Source: JAWVZH01 sp033722295
Lineage (GTDB): Bacteria; Bacteroidota; Bacteroidia; Chitinophagales; Saprospiraceae
Direction of reading: 5' to 3'
NCBI GenBank assembly: GCA_033722295.1
Contig: JAWVZH010000057.1
Coordinates: 1-16,588, forward strand
Length of the DNA stretch: 16,588 bases
Shown here: in pieces, positions 6,406-13,290 of the stretch
How the letters are laid out: each line of letters starts with the position of its first letter
Numbering within the stretch: the stretch's first letter is position 1
Program-made: the position numbers and the translations under genes
Notes under the pieces: generated by a model
Databases searched by the model: none
Told to the model about the DNA's origin: nothing
Seen by the model: the letters and a program-made list of their open reading frames with translations, nothing else

Positions 6406-6576
6406 CAATACAAATTTATTCTGTCCAAAAATATCAATTCACAATCACAATACGACTGAAGCTATGATTAATTGCCCATCAAATATTAAATATCTCTAAT
6501 ATTTAGGATATTTTGGCTTCGATGAAACTTTTCATCCTGTAAACTGTATTTTAGTAATAGAAATTGAAAGGAGAAT
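6406..6576. promoter_or_regulatory. Divergent promoter region with palindromes
   Basis: This gap separates the minus-strand nucleotidase cluster from the plus-strand Fe-S carrier. It contains interlaced inverted repeats AAATATT (6481-6487)/AATATTT (6498-6504) and AAATATC (6488-6494)/GATATTT (6507-6513). There is also a 16-bp palindrome, GATGAAA-CT-TTTCATC, at 6521-6536, and a -7-like TATTTTAG at 6547-6554. The palindrome's position just upstream of the -7-like element suits an operator. AAGGAG at 6568-6573 is an unusually clear Shine-Dalgarno sequence for this phylum, though only 3 nt from the ATG. Confidence 0.4.
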
Positions 6577-6921
6577 ATGAGTGTTCAGGATACCATACCT
6601 ATAAGTGTTACAGAGAAAGCAATTAAAGAGCTTAACCGAATCCGACAGGAACAGAATATTTCTGAAGAGCATGGATTACGTGTCGGGGTCAAAGGAGGCG
6701 GATGTAGCGGCTTTACCTATGTACTGGGTTTTGACATCAAAAGGGAAGACGATGAGGAGTTCGACCTGGACGGTTTAAGAGTACTGATGAAAAAGGCTCA
6801 TGGTCTTTATCTTACAGGGATGGAGATCGATTGGGTGGAAGGTTTGAACAACAGAGGCTTTTCATTCAATAACCCCAATGCTTCGGAGACATGTGGTTGC
6901 GGAACTTCTTTTTCAGCTTGA
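6577..6921 (+). CDS. A-type iron-sulfur cluster carrier (IscA/SufA/HesB family)
   Basis: This 114-residue cytoplasmic protein should receive nascent Fe-S clusters and pass them to apo-enzymes. The three family cysteines are present: C43 in GGGCSGF (40-46), and C106 and C108 in the C-terminal CGCG. The size matches IscA/SufA. Translation starts at the ATG at 6577, behind an AAGGAG Shine-Dalgarno sequence. No suf or isc operon genes (sufBCDS, nifU) flank it, so it is encoded alone, divergently from the nucleotidase cluster and convergently with the DUF1232 gene. Whether it acts as IscA, SufA or ErpA cannot be decided from sequence. The palindrome at 6521-6536 may regulate it. Confidence 0.94.
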   Translation: MSVQDTIPISVTEKAIKELNRIRQEQNISEEHGLRVGVKGGGCSGFTYVLGFDIKREDDEEFDLDGLRVLMKKAHGLYLTGMEIDWVEGLNNRGFSFNNPNASETCGCGTSFSA

Positions 6922-6958
6922 TCCCACCACTTCCGAATTTCCCGTTTTTACTTCGTTA

Positions 6959-7510
6959 TTAATTAGAAGATCTTAGGGCGAGCAAGAGTTCTTCCTTGTC
7001 AAGATTGGACCTTCCTTCTATCTGTTGAACCTGTGCAAGTTCGTATAGTTCTTCGTAAGTGGTATCCTCAATATCCTCTTGTTGGATCTTCTGCCATGTC
7101 TCAAAATGGCGTACTTCCTCAGAAAGTGTCAGAAACAGCCACGCCAATAAGCTCACGTCATCGAGAAAACCTACCAAAGGAATCACATCAGGGATCACAT
7201 CCAGAGGAGTCAAGAAGTAGAACAAGGCTGCCATGATCATGATCGCATTCCGTGTAGAGAGACCTCTATAATCCCCGCTGAACCAGGAAGTGATCATACT
7301 ATAGAATAATCTGCCGTATCTCAAAAGGTCAGAGACCAGCCCTCTGGAACTTCTCGGAGCATCCAGTTTTCTTTGCACAGAAATTAATAGGTCTTTGATC
7401 CTGTGAGGATTTGACAGAAAACCACCTACTCTTATCAAAAGTTGCCTGTAGAGCAGGGTTTTAGATACTATCAGACCCCGTTTGACTAAACTGTTTCTAT
7501 TTTTCTTCAT
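6959..7510 (-). CDS. DUF1232 (YkvA-like) membrane protein with Rho-N-like tail
   Basis: This 183-residue protein carries the DUF1232 signature at about 92-118 (LFYFLTPLDVIPDVIP then LVGFLDDV), inside a hydrophobic segment that probably inserts into the inner membrane, with a second hydrophobic stretch at about 119-130. The N-terminal 80 residues are basic and amphipathic. The C-terminal 35 residues (YEELYELAQVQQIEGRSNLDK at 152-172, then EELLLAL) match the Rho N-terminal/SAP-like helix-extended-loop-helix pattern, a possible nucleic-acid-binding tail. The function of DUF1232 proteins is unknown. It stands alone and converges on the Fe-S carrier, with 37 bp between the stops and no clear terminator. 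Confidence 0.85.
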   Translation of the reverse strand: MKKNRNSLVKRGLIVSKTLLYRQLLIRVGGFLSNPHRIKDLLISVQRKLDAPRSSRGLVSDLLRYGRLFYSMITSWFSGDYRGLSTRNAIMIMAALFYFLTPLDVIPDVIPLVGFLDDVSLLAWLFLTLSEEVRHFETWQKIQQEDIEDTTYEELYELAQVQQIEGRSNLDKEELLLALRSSN

Positions 7511-7568
7511 GTATTTAACAACTATTTACACTTATATGACAAGGAATAGTTATTGAATTGTTGGGTAG

Positions 7569-8201
7569 TCAAAACCTAATACCTGCCGAGATAAAGGCTG
7601 AGATAAGCCATCCCGAATCACCATATCGACGAAAATCATGTTCGAGATCGCCATTAAGTAGAACTCCGTCCGTAATATTTCTGCCGGAGTCAAGTAGAGA
7701 TATAAATTTACCCCCATTAATACCATGAGTAACATATAGTCCTTTCCACAGGTGAACTCTAAATCCATATCCTACATTGAGGGCCAAGAAATGCTCCAGA
7801 GAACTGCTGGCAACGCTAACGTATCCATCGTCCTCAGAAAAATAGTTAGCTGTCCAAATATTGTCATAAAACTGATAGGTCAAATCACTTTTGCCGAAAA
7901 ATGACAACCAATGAATACTGGATGGAACTGAATAGGAGTAGCCAACCCCTATTCCAGAGATTTTGGGAGAAGGAGTGCTTTCCGGATGATTGGTCTTCAG
8001 GTTCAAGATAATCCGCGAATTGAATGAATGCCTGGACCTTGTTATCCCAAAATTCAAACTGGATTGTAACCTAAAAGTACTCTTGAGTTTTACGAGTTCA
8101 AGGTCTTGAGATAAGGAATATGAGCCGCCCCGATCAGATTGAGCTGTAGCCATCACGGTCGACATCAGTACTAAAAGAAATATAAGGGTGTATTTATTCA
8201 T
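7569..8201 (-). CDS. Putative outer-membrane beta-barrel protein
   Basis: This 210-residue protein has a Sec signal peptide (MNKYTLIFLLVLMSTVMATAQ, cleavage after about residue 21). The mature part alternates hydrophobic and polar residues and is rich in Y, F, G and S, ending in GIRF with a terminal Phe, as outer-membrane barrels do. About eight short amphipathic strands can be guessed. I do not recognise a specific family. It follows the phosphodiesterase-like gene by 16 nt on the same strand and is probably cotranscribed. It could serve transport or be an envelope component of the same process, but nothing in the sequence shows which. Confidence 0.7.
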   Translation of the reverse strand: MNKYTLIFLLVLMSTVMATAQSDRGGSYSLSQDLELVKLKSTFRLQSSLNFGITRSRHSFNSRIILNLKTNHPESTPSPKISGIGVGYSYSVPSSIHWLSFFGKSDLTYQFYDNIWTANYFSEDDGYVSVASSSLEHFLALNVGYGFRVHLWKGLYVTHGINGGKFISLLDSGRNITDGVLLNGDLEHDFRRYGDSGWLISAFISAGIRF

Positions 8202-8217
8202 ATTCTGTCATTTTTGG

Positions 8218-9204
8218 TTATTGGAATATTTCGGTCATTACTCTTCCGGAAGCCCATGAAGAACGGAATCCGAGGATCTCACCTACTGTAGGAAGGATAT
8301 CGATCGTTTCTGCGCTTTTGTCGCAAATGGTATTAGACCGGAAGTCCGGGCCATAAGCCATAAAATTGATATGGGTACATCCCCTGCAATGATCTCCATG
8401 GCTGACATATCCATCTTTAATGCCATCCAGATGCCTACCATGGTCATTGGTCATGAACACTGCAGTTCTGTCACTATAATGAACCGAAGCATCCAAATAA
8501 CGGATCAGGTCAAACATCAATTTGTCGGTTTCCTCAATTGCCTTGATATAACCTTCCCAATCCTTGGCATGGGCGCGTATATCTGGACTTTGGAAATGCA
8601 CCATTAACAATCTGGGTTGATGAGTTTCGAGTACATTGATAGCTTTTCTTAGAACTTCTTTATCATTAAGACTTCGAGTGTACATGCCAGGACGAAACGA
8701 ATTCCTGAAGGCTATGGATTCGCAATCTCCGAGCACCTCCAGCTTACCCTTGGCCGAGACCAGGTAGGCATTCGTACTGGCCATTCCGGAGCAGGATAGC
8801 ATCGACTGAAAGAGTGAAGGATTTTCAGGGTATTGGGTGCCATCATTTTCTTTGAATTCATAAGATCCAGTGGTAATGGAAATATGTCCAGGCACAGTAT
8901 AAGTATTGCCCATGTTATAAAACTCTGTCTTTATCAGCGCATTTGGCGACAGGCTATCTCTCAGATAAGGTATATGTGCCTTTTGTGGATGTTCCCAGGT
9001 TTCCGACAACCTTGGGCCGTCGATCACTATGATCACAACATTCTCAGCCTGATACTTCATTTTCTCACACTCAATATCTGTAACCCCAGTCGGTGATTCT
9101 ACTATGCATGAGGTATGAAGGAGCATGAGAAATATAAAGCTGAGTGCTAAATGACTTCTTATGAGCCATCCAATTGCAAATACCAATATATTAGGGAATA
9201 TCAT
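8218..9204 (-). CDS. Alkaline-phosphatase-superfamily phosphodiesterase-like enzyme
   Basis: This 328-residue protein has the metal-site pattern of type I phosphodiesterase/nucleotide pyrophosphatase-like enzymes: D62 in VIIVIDGPR, a candidate Thr nucleophile at T103 in NTYTVPGHISITTG (100-113), D208 and H212 in SPDIRAH, D254-H255 in TNDHGRH, and a C-terminal His in the GDHCRGCTHI stretch (270-279). A hydrophobic N-terminus (about 7-30) ends in HTSC, which may be an imperfect lipobox, so the protein is exported and perhaps membrane-anchored. The substrate is unknown; a sulfatase-like or phosphoglycerol-handling role is possible. The C-T-H segment with two cysteines, C273 and C276, is unusual and could form a disulfide. 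It is the first gene of a two-gene unit with the barrel protein. Confidence 0.82.
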   Translation of the reverse strand: MIFPNILVFAIGWLIRSHLALSFIFLMLLHTSCIVESPTGVTDIECEKMKYQAENVVIIVIDGPRLSETWEHPQKAHIPYLRDSLSPNALIKTEFYNMGNTYTVPGHISITTGSYEFKENDGTQYPENPSLFQSMLSCSGMASTNAYLVSAKGKLEVLGDCESIAFRNSFRPGMYTRSLNDKEVLRKAINVLETHQPRLLMVHFQSPDIRAHAKDWEGYIKAIEETDKLMFDLIRYLDASVHYSDRTAVFMTNDHGRHLDGIKDGYVSHGDHCRGCTHINFMAYGPDFRSNTICDKSAETIDILPTVGEILGFRSSWASGRVMTEIFQ

Positions 9205-9355
9205 AATATGTCCTGCGTTAAACTACTTTTATTAAACAAAATTTCGGTGAATAGTCCAAAATATAGGACGATGGACTTAATTGTCGGCAGATCAGATATT
9301 TATAAAACGACCAAAATGCCATAAGAATTGTATCGACCTATGAGTCATGGCTGGA
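9205..9355. other. Short intergenic gap
   Basis: These 151 bases lie downstream of the guanine deaminase and upstream of the phosphodiesterase-like gene, both on the minus strand. It must hold the promoter of the latter, but I see no clear promoter motif and no terminator hairpin with a U-tract. GTCC and GGAC repeats at about 9254-9285 are too short to interpret. Confidence 0.4.
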
Positions 9356-9826
9356 TCAATACCGTATCTTGTCTTCCTTATCTTCCCAGGCTTTCAAAAC
9401 AGCATAGGCTTCAGGCAGATCCAGTTGAATGAATGGAATATTTTTCCTGTCGTGTGAGCGCCCGATCTCCTCATAGATGAAGTGATCATCAAACTCTATG
9501 TTAGCTGCATCCTGTCGATCGCATCCAAAATATACCGCCTGGGGTCTGGACCAGTATATCGCGCCAAGGCACATCGGACAAGGCTCACATGAGGAGTAAA
9601 TTATACAGTCTGTCAACTGAAAGTCTCCTAACTCTTGACAGGCCCTCCTAATGGCAATGATCTCGGCATGTGCAGTTGGATCGCAATTAGCAATGACCTC
9701 ATTATACCCCTGAGCAATCAATTGATCCTGTTTTACGATTACCGCACCGAATGGTCCACCGGCATTTCTGTTCATACCTGTCTTTGCCATATCGATGGCC
9801 CGCTGCATCCAGTATTTGTGATCCAT
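9356..9826 (-). CDS. guaD: Guanine deaminase (CDA-fold nucleoside deaminase)
   Basis: This 156-residue cytoplasmic enzyme probably converts guanine to xanthine in purine salvage or catabolism. It has the cytidine-deaminase-fold zinc site: H53 and the proton-shuttle E55 in TAHAEI, and C83 and C86 in CEPCPMC. It also has GGPFGAVIV at 23-31 and FDD with D114. These positions coincide with the published Bacillus subtilis guanine deaminase numbering (H53, E55, C83, C86, D114). Its length of 156 and C-terminal Tyr also match that domain-swapped enzyme. A TadA-type tRNA adenosine deaminase is less likely because of the FDD motif and the C-terminal extension. A 7-bp hairpin (AATAATC-3nt-GATTATT, 9827-9843) abuts the ATG. 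It lies 89 bp downstream of the haem-propeller gene. Confidence 0.9.
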   Translation of the reverse strand: MDHKYWMQRAIDMAKTGMNRNAGGPFGAVIVKQDQLIAQGYNEVIANCDPTAHAEIIAIRRACQELGDFQLTDCIIYSSCEPCPMCLGAIYWSRPQAVYFGCDRQDAANIEFDDHFIYEEIGRSHDRKNIPFIQLDLPEAYAVLKAWEDKEDKIRY

Positions 9827-9843
9827 AATAATCGTTGATTATT
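9827..9843 (-). promoter_or_regulatory. Inverted repeat abutting the guaD start codon
   Basis: AATAATC and GATTATT flank a 3-nt centre and end at the base before the ATG. In the mRNA this would place a small AU-rich hairpin over the ribosome-binding region; in DNA it could be an operator. It may be chance in AT-rich sequence. Confidence 0.25.
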
Positions 9844-9915
9844 TTCAGTAAAAAGGGATTGGGGGAATTGAGAGCTTTGTCACCGATTGTCTAATAATAG
9901 CGTAGGATACTTTAT

Positions 9916-12510
9916 TTAGAATATAATGATCGTCTTAATCCTCACCTGACCTTTGTTTTCAGCTTTAAAAATATAGGAGCCCGAGGATAAATGAGACAGG
10001 TCCAGGATCCTGAACTCCTGGTCTATGACGTAGCTGGCCACCAGCGACCCGGTCATATCATAAATTCTCAACTGGTATTCTGGTAACCATTCCGGGCGCA
10101 CGACCAGCTGAACAAAATCCTGAACAGGATTTGGAGTAATAGTAATATCAGTAGTGTAGAGATCAGTTACGTCTATTTCATCTATCCACTTGGCCAATGA
10201 GTCAACATACACCTGGTCGACGAGATTACTGGCAAGAGGAGGCATTCTGTTCTCTTCGAGACTCTGATCCCTCACCCAAAGCTCAGATACAGAATGATCA
10301 CCGGGTTTTATGATCAGATCATTTGAGGAGGCCAGGCTCTTGGTCTCATAGTTAAGTATATTCTGACCCAACAAGGGTATCTGAAGGCGCAGGTCCATAT
10401 CGCTTGTTGAAACAGAGCCTCCGCTCCTGTGACAAAAGGCACAGTTCGCATCCAGATATGATCGGATCCGTAATTCCAGCGGAGCTTTGTTATCCTTCAA
10501 ATCATAGCTCTTTATGTATCTGCCCGGTTCAGAAATATCCTTATTAAACACTCCCAGGGAATTGAGATGGGACAACTGATTCATAGAAAAGCCAAGATCC
10601 GGATAATAGAGATCTCTATTCAGTTGATGAGTATTGACTCCCAGAACAGAGCCCGCCTGGGTGTTGTGACAGGTCATGCAATCACTACGACTGGGATAAT
10701 CCCATGTTTGCGTAAAAGCACTCATTCCGTTTGACGAGATATCAAAATCCTGGGTTGATCTGCCGATCTGTAAAACTGCATCTGTCCCTGCGGCATTCCA
10801 TTTATACGTCAATCCATACACTTCCTTTTTTTCACCTACGATAATGAATCGCGTCTCCAGAGGAAGAACCACAGTGCTGTCAACTTCATCCAGAGGCAGA
10901 TCAAAATGCTTCATGAAAACAGTCCCTTCCGGGAAATCCCAGAAGCCAAAGGAATTGAAATCAACCTTCTCATTCCCATGATCAAAATGACCGTCATTTG
11001 GAATAGCGATGAATCTTGATTTGAGAGCCCTGTCTGACCAAAGCGGAGAATTCACATCATATGGTATAAACCCTTGAGCAGGTTCTCTTGAGTTCATGTC
11101 CTCAAATACCTCAAGCTCTGACAAGCGGGATGGAGGGTCAGGGACAACTTCTTTATTCTTAAGCGCCAGAATATTTCCTGGCTCGAAAAAATCATGTGAT
11201 ATGACACAGATGAGTACCAATCCGTTGTCTAAAACATTAACCGCACCCACACCAGATTCTGCAGGCAGATCCAGGCCAAAATTTCGCACATTATCAATAA
11301 GCACTTCGGCCTCTTCGAGATCTTCCTGGAGAGCCAGTATCTTATTGGAGGTGAAATCAGAGAAGATCAGTCTATTATTGAGCTGCGGAAATTGCTTTCC
11401 CCTATATATCCCACCACAAATTATCGAGCTGCCGATAGATCGGGTATAGAAATATACCGGCGTTTTTTCATTCCCGATCAAAGAGTCCGGTTCTGCATAT
11501 TCATCCGACATCAGATCGCCTTCCATATAAGGCCATTGGCAGTTGTCTCCCTTACCGACTACATTGATCTCCTCCAGTTTAACAGAGCCGACATCAGCTG
11601 ACCAAATTCTGTCATGCTTTCTGTCATAGAAAACGGAATAAGGGTTTCTAAGGCCTATGGCATAAAACTCTTCGAGATGATCACCCGTCGAACTTTGCCA
11701 TGGATTATCATCCGGGATCGTATATCCTTGAGAATAAGTTCTCCCCCATCCCGATGGCGGGTCATCCAGTGGTATGGGTTGACGTCGAATAGGATGACTT
11801 CTCGAACTGTCATTATCAACATCAATTCTCAAAATACCGCTAAAAAAACCCTGATCTATACGTTGTGTTGACTCATTCAGATCCAACTCCCGAGGATCCC
11901 CTTCATCTCCGACTCCCAGGTAAAGGTAGCCGTCATTACCGAAAAACATGCCACCGCCATTGTGCCATGTACTGCGATCATATTGTTGAAACAGAACCTC
12001 CTCAGAAAGCAGGTCGAATGTCGCTGAAGAATGGTCATACTTGAATCTAGAAAGCCTGTTGAACCCCATCTCTGACCACTCATCAGGTTGAGGTTTGGTC
12101 CTGTAGTAAACAAAAAGATAATCAAAGGGCTCACCCTCTTCAAATCTGGGGTGTAAAGCAATACCCACAGCTCCGGCTTCTCCCAGTTTAAAGCTCCTGT
12201 CCTTGAAATCCAGAACGATCTGCTGTTCCTTGGATTCAAGATTCATACGCCAAACCTCTCCTATCTTCGACAGGATCAGCACCTCATTAGAATCCGGAGT
12301 TTCAATGATTTTCAATGGTGAGGCGATAACATTGTCGGGAGCGAAATCGTATACCTCCCACGCACCTTGTGCTCCGGGAGTAGTGGAAGGAAATGTGTTG
12401 TTGAAGTACGGATCAACCGGCTCAACTGGTGGAGGTAATATTTCGTCAGCTGCTAGCAGACATATACCAACAACAAGAATTATCCAGGCAGAATAATTTT
12501 TTATAATCAT
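9916..12510 (-). CDS. Secreted sugar-dehydrogenase-like propeller with two haem c sites and T9SS tail
   Basis: This is an 864-residue exported protein. Residues 1-21 are a signal peptide. Residues about 45-455 resemble PQQ-dependent glucose/sorbosone dehydrogenase beta-propellers (WHNGGGMFFGNDGYLYLGVGD at 182-202, IGLRNPYSVFYD at 285-296, WSADVG at 303-308, NCQWPYMEG at 323-331); H183 and R288 fall where sGDH has catalytic residues. Residues about 460-780 resemble the uncharacterised HNE_0200/SO_2930-type region with two CxxCH haem sites, CMTCH at 611-615 and CAFCH at 690-694, and a candidate axial M756 in RMPP. Residues 786-864 are a T9SS type A sorting domain (ITPNPVQDFVQL, then LSSGSYIF, ending KTIIIF). 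It may oxidise an extracellular sugar or alcohol and pass electrons through haem. Whether PQQ binds is inference. Confidence 0.9.
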   Translation of the reverse strand: MIIKNYSAWIILVVGICLLAADEILPPPVEPVDPYFNNTFPSTTPGAQGAWEVYDFAPDNVIASPLKIIETPDSNEVLILSKIGEVWRMNLESKEQQIVLDFKDRSFKLGEAGAVGIALHPRFEEGEPFDYLFVYYRTKPQPDEWSEMGFNRLSRFKYDHSSATFDLLSEEVLFQQYDRSTWHNGGGMFFGNDGYLYLGVGDEGDPRELDLNESTQRIDQGFFSGILRIDVDNDSSRSHPIRRQPIPLDDPPSGWGRTYSQGYTIPDDNPWQSSTGDHLEEFYAIGLRNPYSVFYDRKHDRIWSADVGSVKLEEINVVGKGDNCQWPYMEGDLMSDEYAEPDSLIGNEKTPVYFYTRSIGSSIICGGIYRGKQFPQLNNRLIFSDFTSNKILALQEDLEEAEVLIDNVRNFGLDLPAESGVGAVNVLDNGLVLICVISHDFFEPGNILALKNKEVVPDPPSRLSELEVFEDMNSREPAQGFIPYDVNSPLWSDRALKSRFIAIPNDGHFDHGNEKVDFNSFGFWDFPEGTVFMKHFDLPLDEVDSTVVLPLETRFIIVGEKKEVYGLTYKWNAAGTDAVLQIGRSTQDFDISSNGMSAFTQTWDYPSRSDCMTCHNTQAGSVLGVNTHQLNRDLYYPDLGFSMNQLSHLNSLGVFNKDISEPGRYIKSYDLKDNKAPLELRIRSYLDANCAFCHRSGGSVSTSDMDLRLQIPLLGQNILNYETKSLASSNDLIIKPGDHSVSELWVRDQSLEENRMPPLASNLVDQVYVDSLAKWIDEIDVTDLYTTDITITPNPVQDFVQLVVRPEWLPEYQLRIYDMTGSLVASYVIDQEFRILDLSHLSSGSYIFKAENKGQVRIKTIIIF

Positions 12511-12694
12511 GGAAGCAACCCCATTCCTAATGGTTATACGGATTCAAGCAAGACCAGGTAACTTTGACTGCTGCAAACTCTCCTGGTGGTCATCGATCCG
12601 GTAAATTTATTTTCAGCAAGATAATTAACGTGTCCTCCAAATCAGGAATCCAAGGCTGTCTTTAACAGACTCATATCTTCCCCATCGGTTTTTT
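12511..12694. other. Intergenic gap upstream of the T9SS gene
   Basis: These 184 bases lie between the VOC gene and the haem-propeller gene, both on the minus strand. It should hold the latter's promoter. I see no convincing promoter motif, terminator hairpin or small gene in it. Confidence 0.4.
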
Positions 12695-13111
12695 TCACAC
12701 AGTCCTGGAATAGAACTCTTCTTTTGGAGATATCAGAGTGGTCAATTCTACTGTGTGACCATCAGGATCCTCGGTATATATAGAATGAAAATGAATGTGA
12801 TCGCTGAATCGGTATGAAAGGCCCAGGTGATCATAGTGATCCCGTGCCTTGTTGAAATCCTCATTGCTTACGTTGAACGCAAAATGGTCGATCTTGATCG
12901 TTTTTCTCCCACGGTTCCGATCCTCGCCCTCAGGAGCAGGGAACAAAGCTATACCGGTGTGACCGGAAAGAAGGAATATGGGATATTCTCCCCATTCAGG
13001 AATGTCGCATCTTTCAAGCCCCAACACTTGACTGTACCAATCAGCCGACCTCTCCAGGTCGACTACCCGAATGGCGACATGATCAAGATGACTGATCTGG
13101 AAATCACTCAT
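12695..13111 (-). CDS. VOC (glyoxalase/dioxygenase superfamily) metalloenzyme
   Basis: This 138-residue cytoplasmic protein is a single VOC unit made of two beta-alpha-beta-beta-beta modules. The likely metal ligands are H11 (LDHVAIRV, 9-16), H76 (IDHFAFNV, 74-81) and E122 (DPDGHTVELTT, 115-125), a 2-His-1-Glu triad as in FosA-like and related enzymes. The N-terminal module carries the typical ADWYSQVLGLE (23-33). The reaction cannot be told from sequence; glyoxalase, FosA-type thiol transferase and extradiol dioxygenase are all members of the fold, and small single-domain proteins like this usually act as dimers. It is transcribed divergently from the SulP gene, with about 160-180 bp between, and no functional link is evident. 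Confidence 0.85.
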   Translation of the reverse strand: MSDFQISHLDHVAIRVVDLERSADWYSQVLGLERCDIPEWGEYPIFLLSGHTGIALFPAPEGEDRNRGRKTIKIDHFAFNVSNEDFNKARDHYDHLGLSYRFSDHIHFHSIYTEDPDGHTVELTTLISPKEEFYSRTV

Positions 13112-13290
13112 GATTATTCAGGCATTTATTCAGTCACAAAATACACAATCCACAAGCCTCATTCTGACCTCTTGACAACTTAGTTGCCCTCAAATCCTGA
13201 AAGAGTCATTTATTCATATCTTAAAGGTTCATTAGAGCGGAGCCTGAATCCAAAAGTAAAAACTGAAGCGTATTGACAGAGACTCATCAC
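13112..13290. promoter_or_regulatory. Divergent intergenic region VOC/SulP
   Basis: This gap must carry both promoters. TTGACA occurs at about 13173-13178 on the plus strand, but I see no matching downstream element at normal spacing. In-frame TTG at 13273 and ATG at 13291 are the candidate SulP starts; neither has a good Shine-Dalgarno sequence. Confidence 0.3.

Noticed and set aside
7550..7768. 72-codon minus-strand frame within the barrel-protein gene
   Set aside because: It is an out-of-frame overlap with the signal-peptide-bearing 210-residue gene, which is much better supported.
9356..9826. tRNA adenosine deaminase TadA
   Set aside because: The FDD motif with D114, the 156-residue length and the C-terminal Tyr fit guanine deaminase better.
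11096..12496. Several plus-strand frames and a 120-codon minus-strand frame within the haem-propeller gene
   Set aside because: They are shadows of an 864-residue gene with continuous domain matches.
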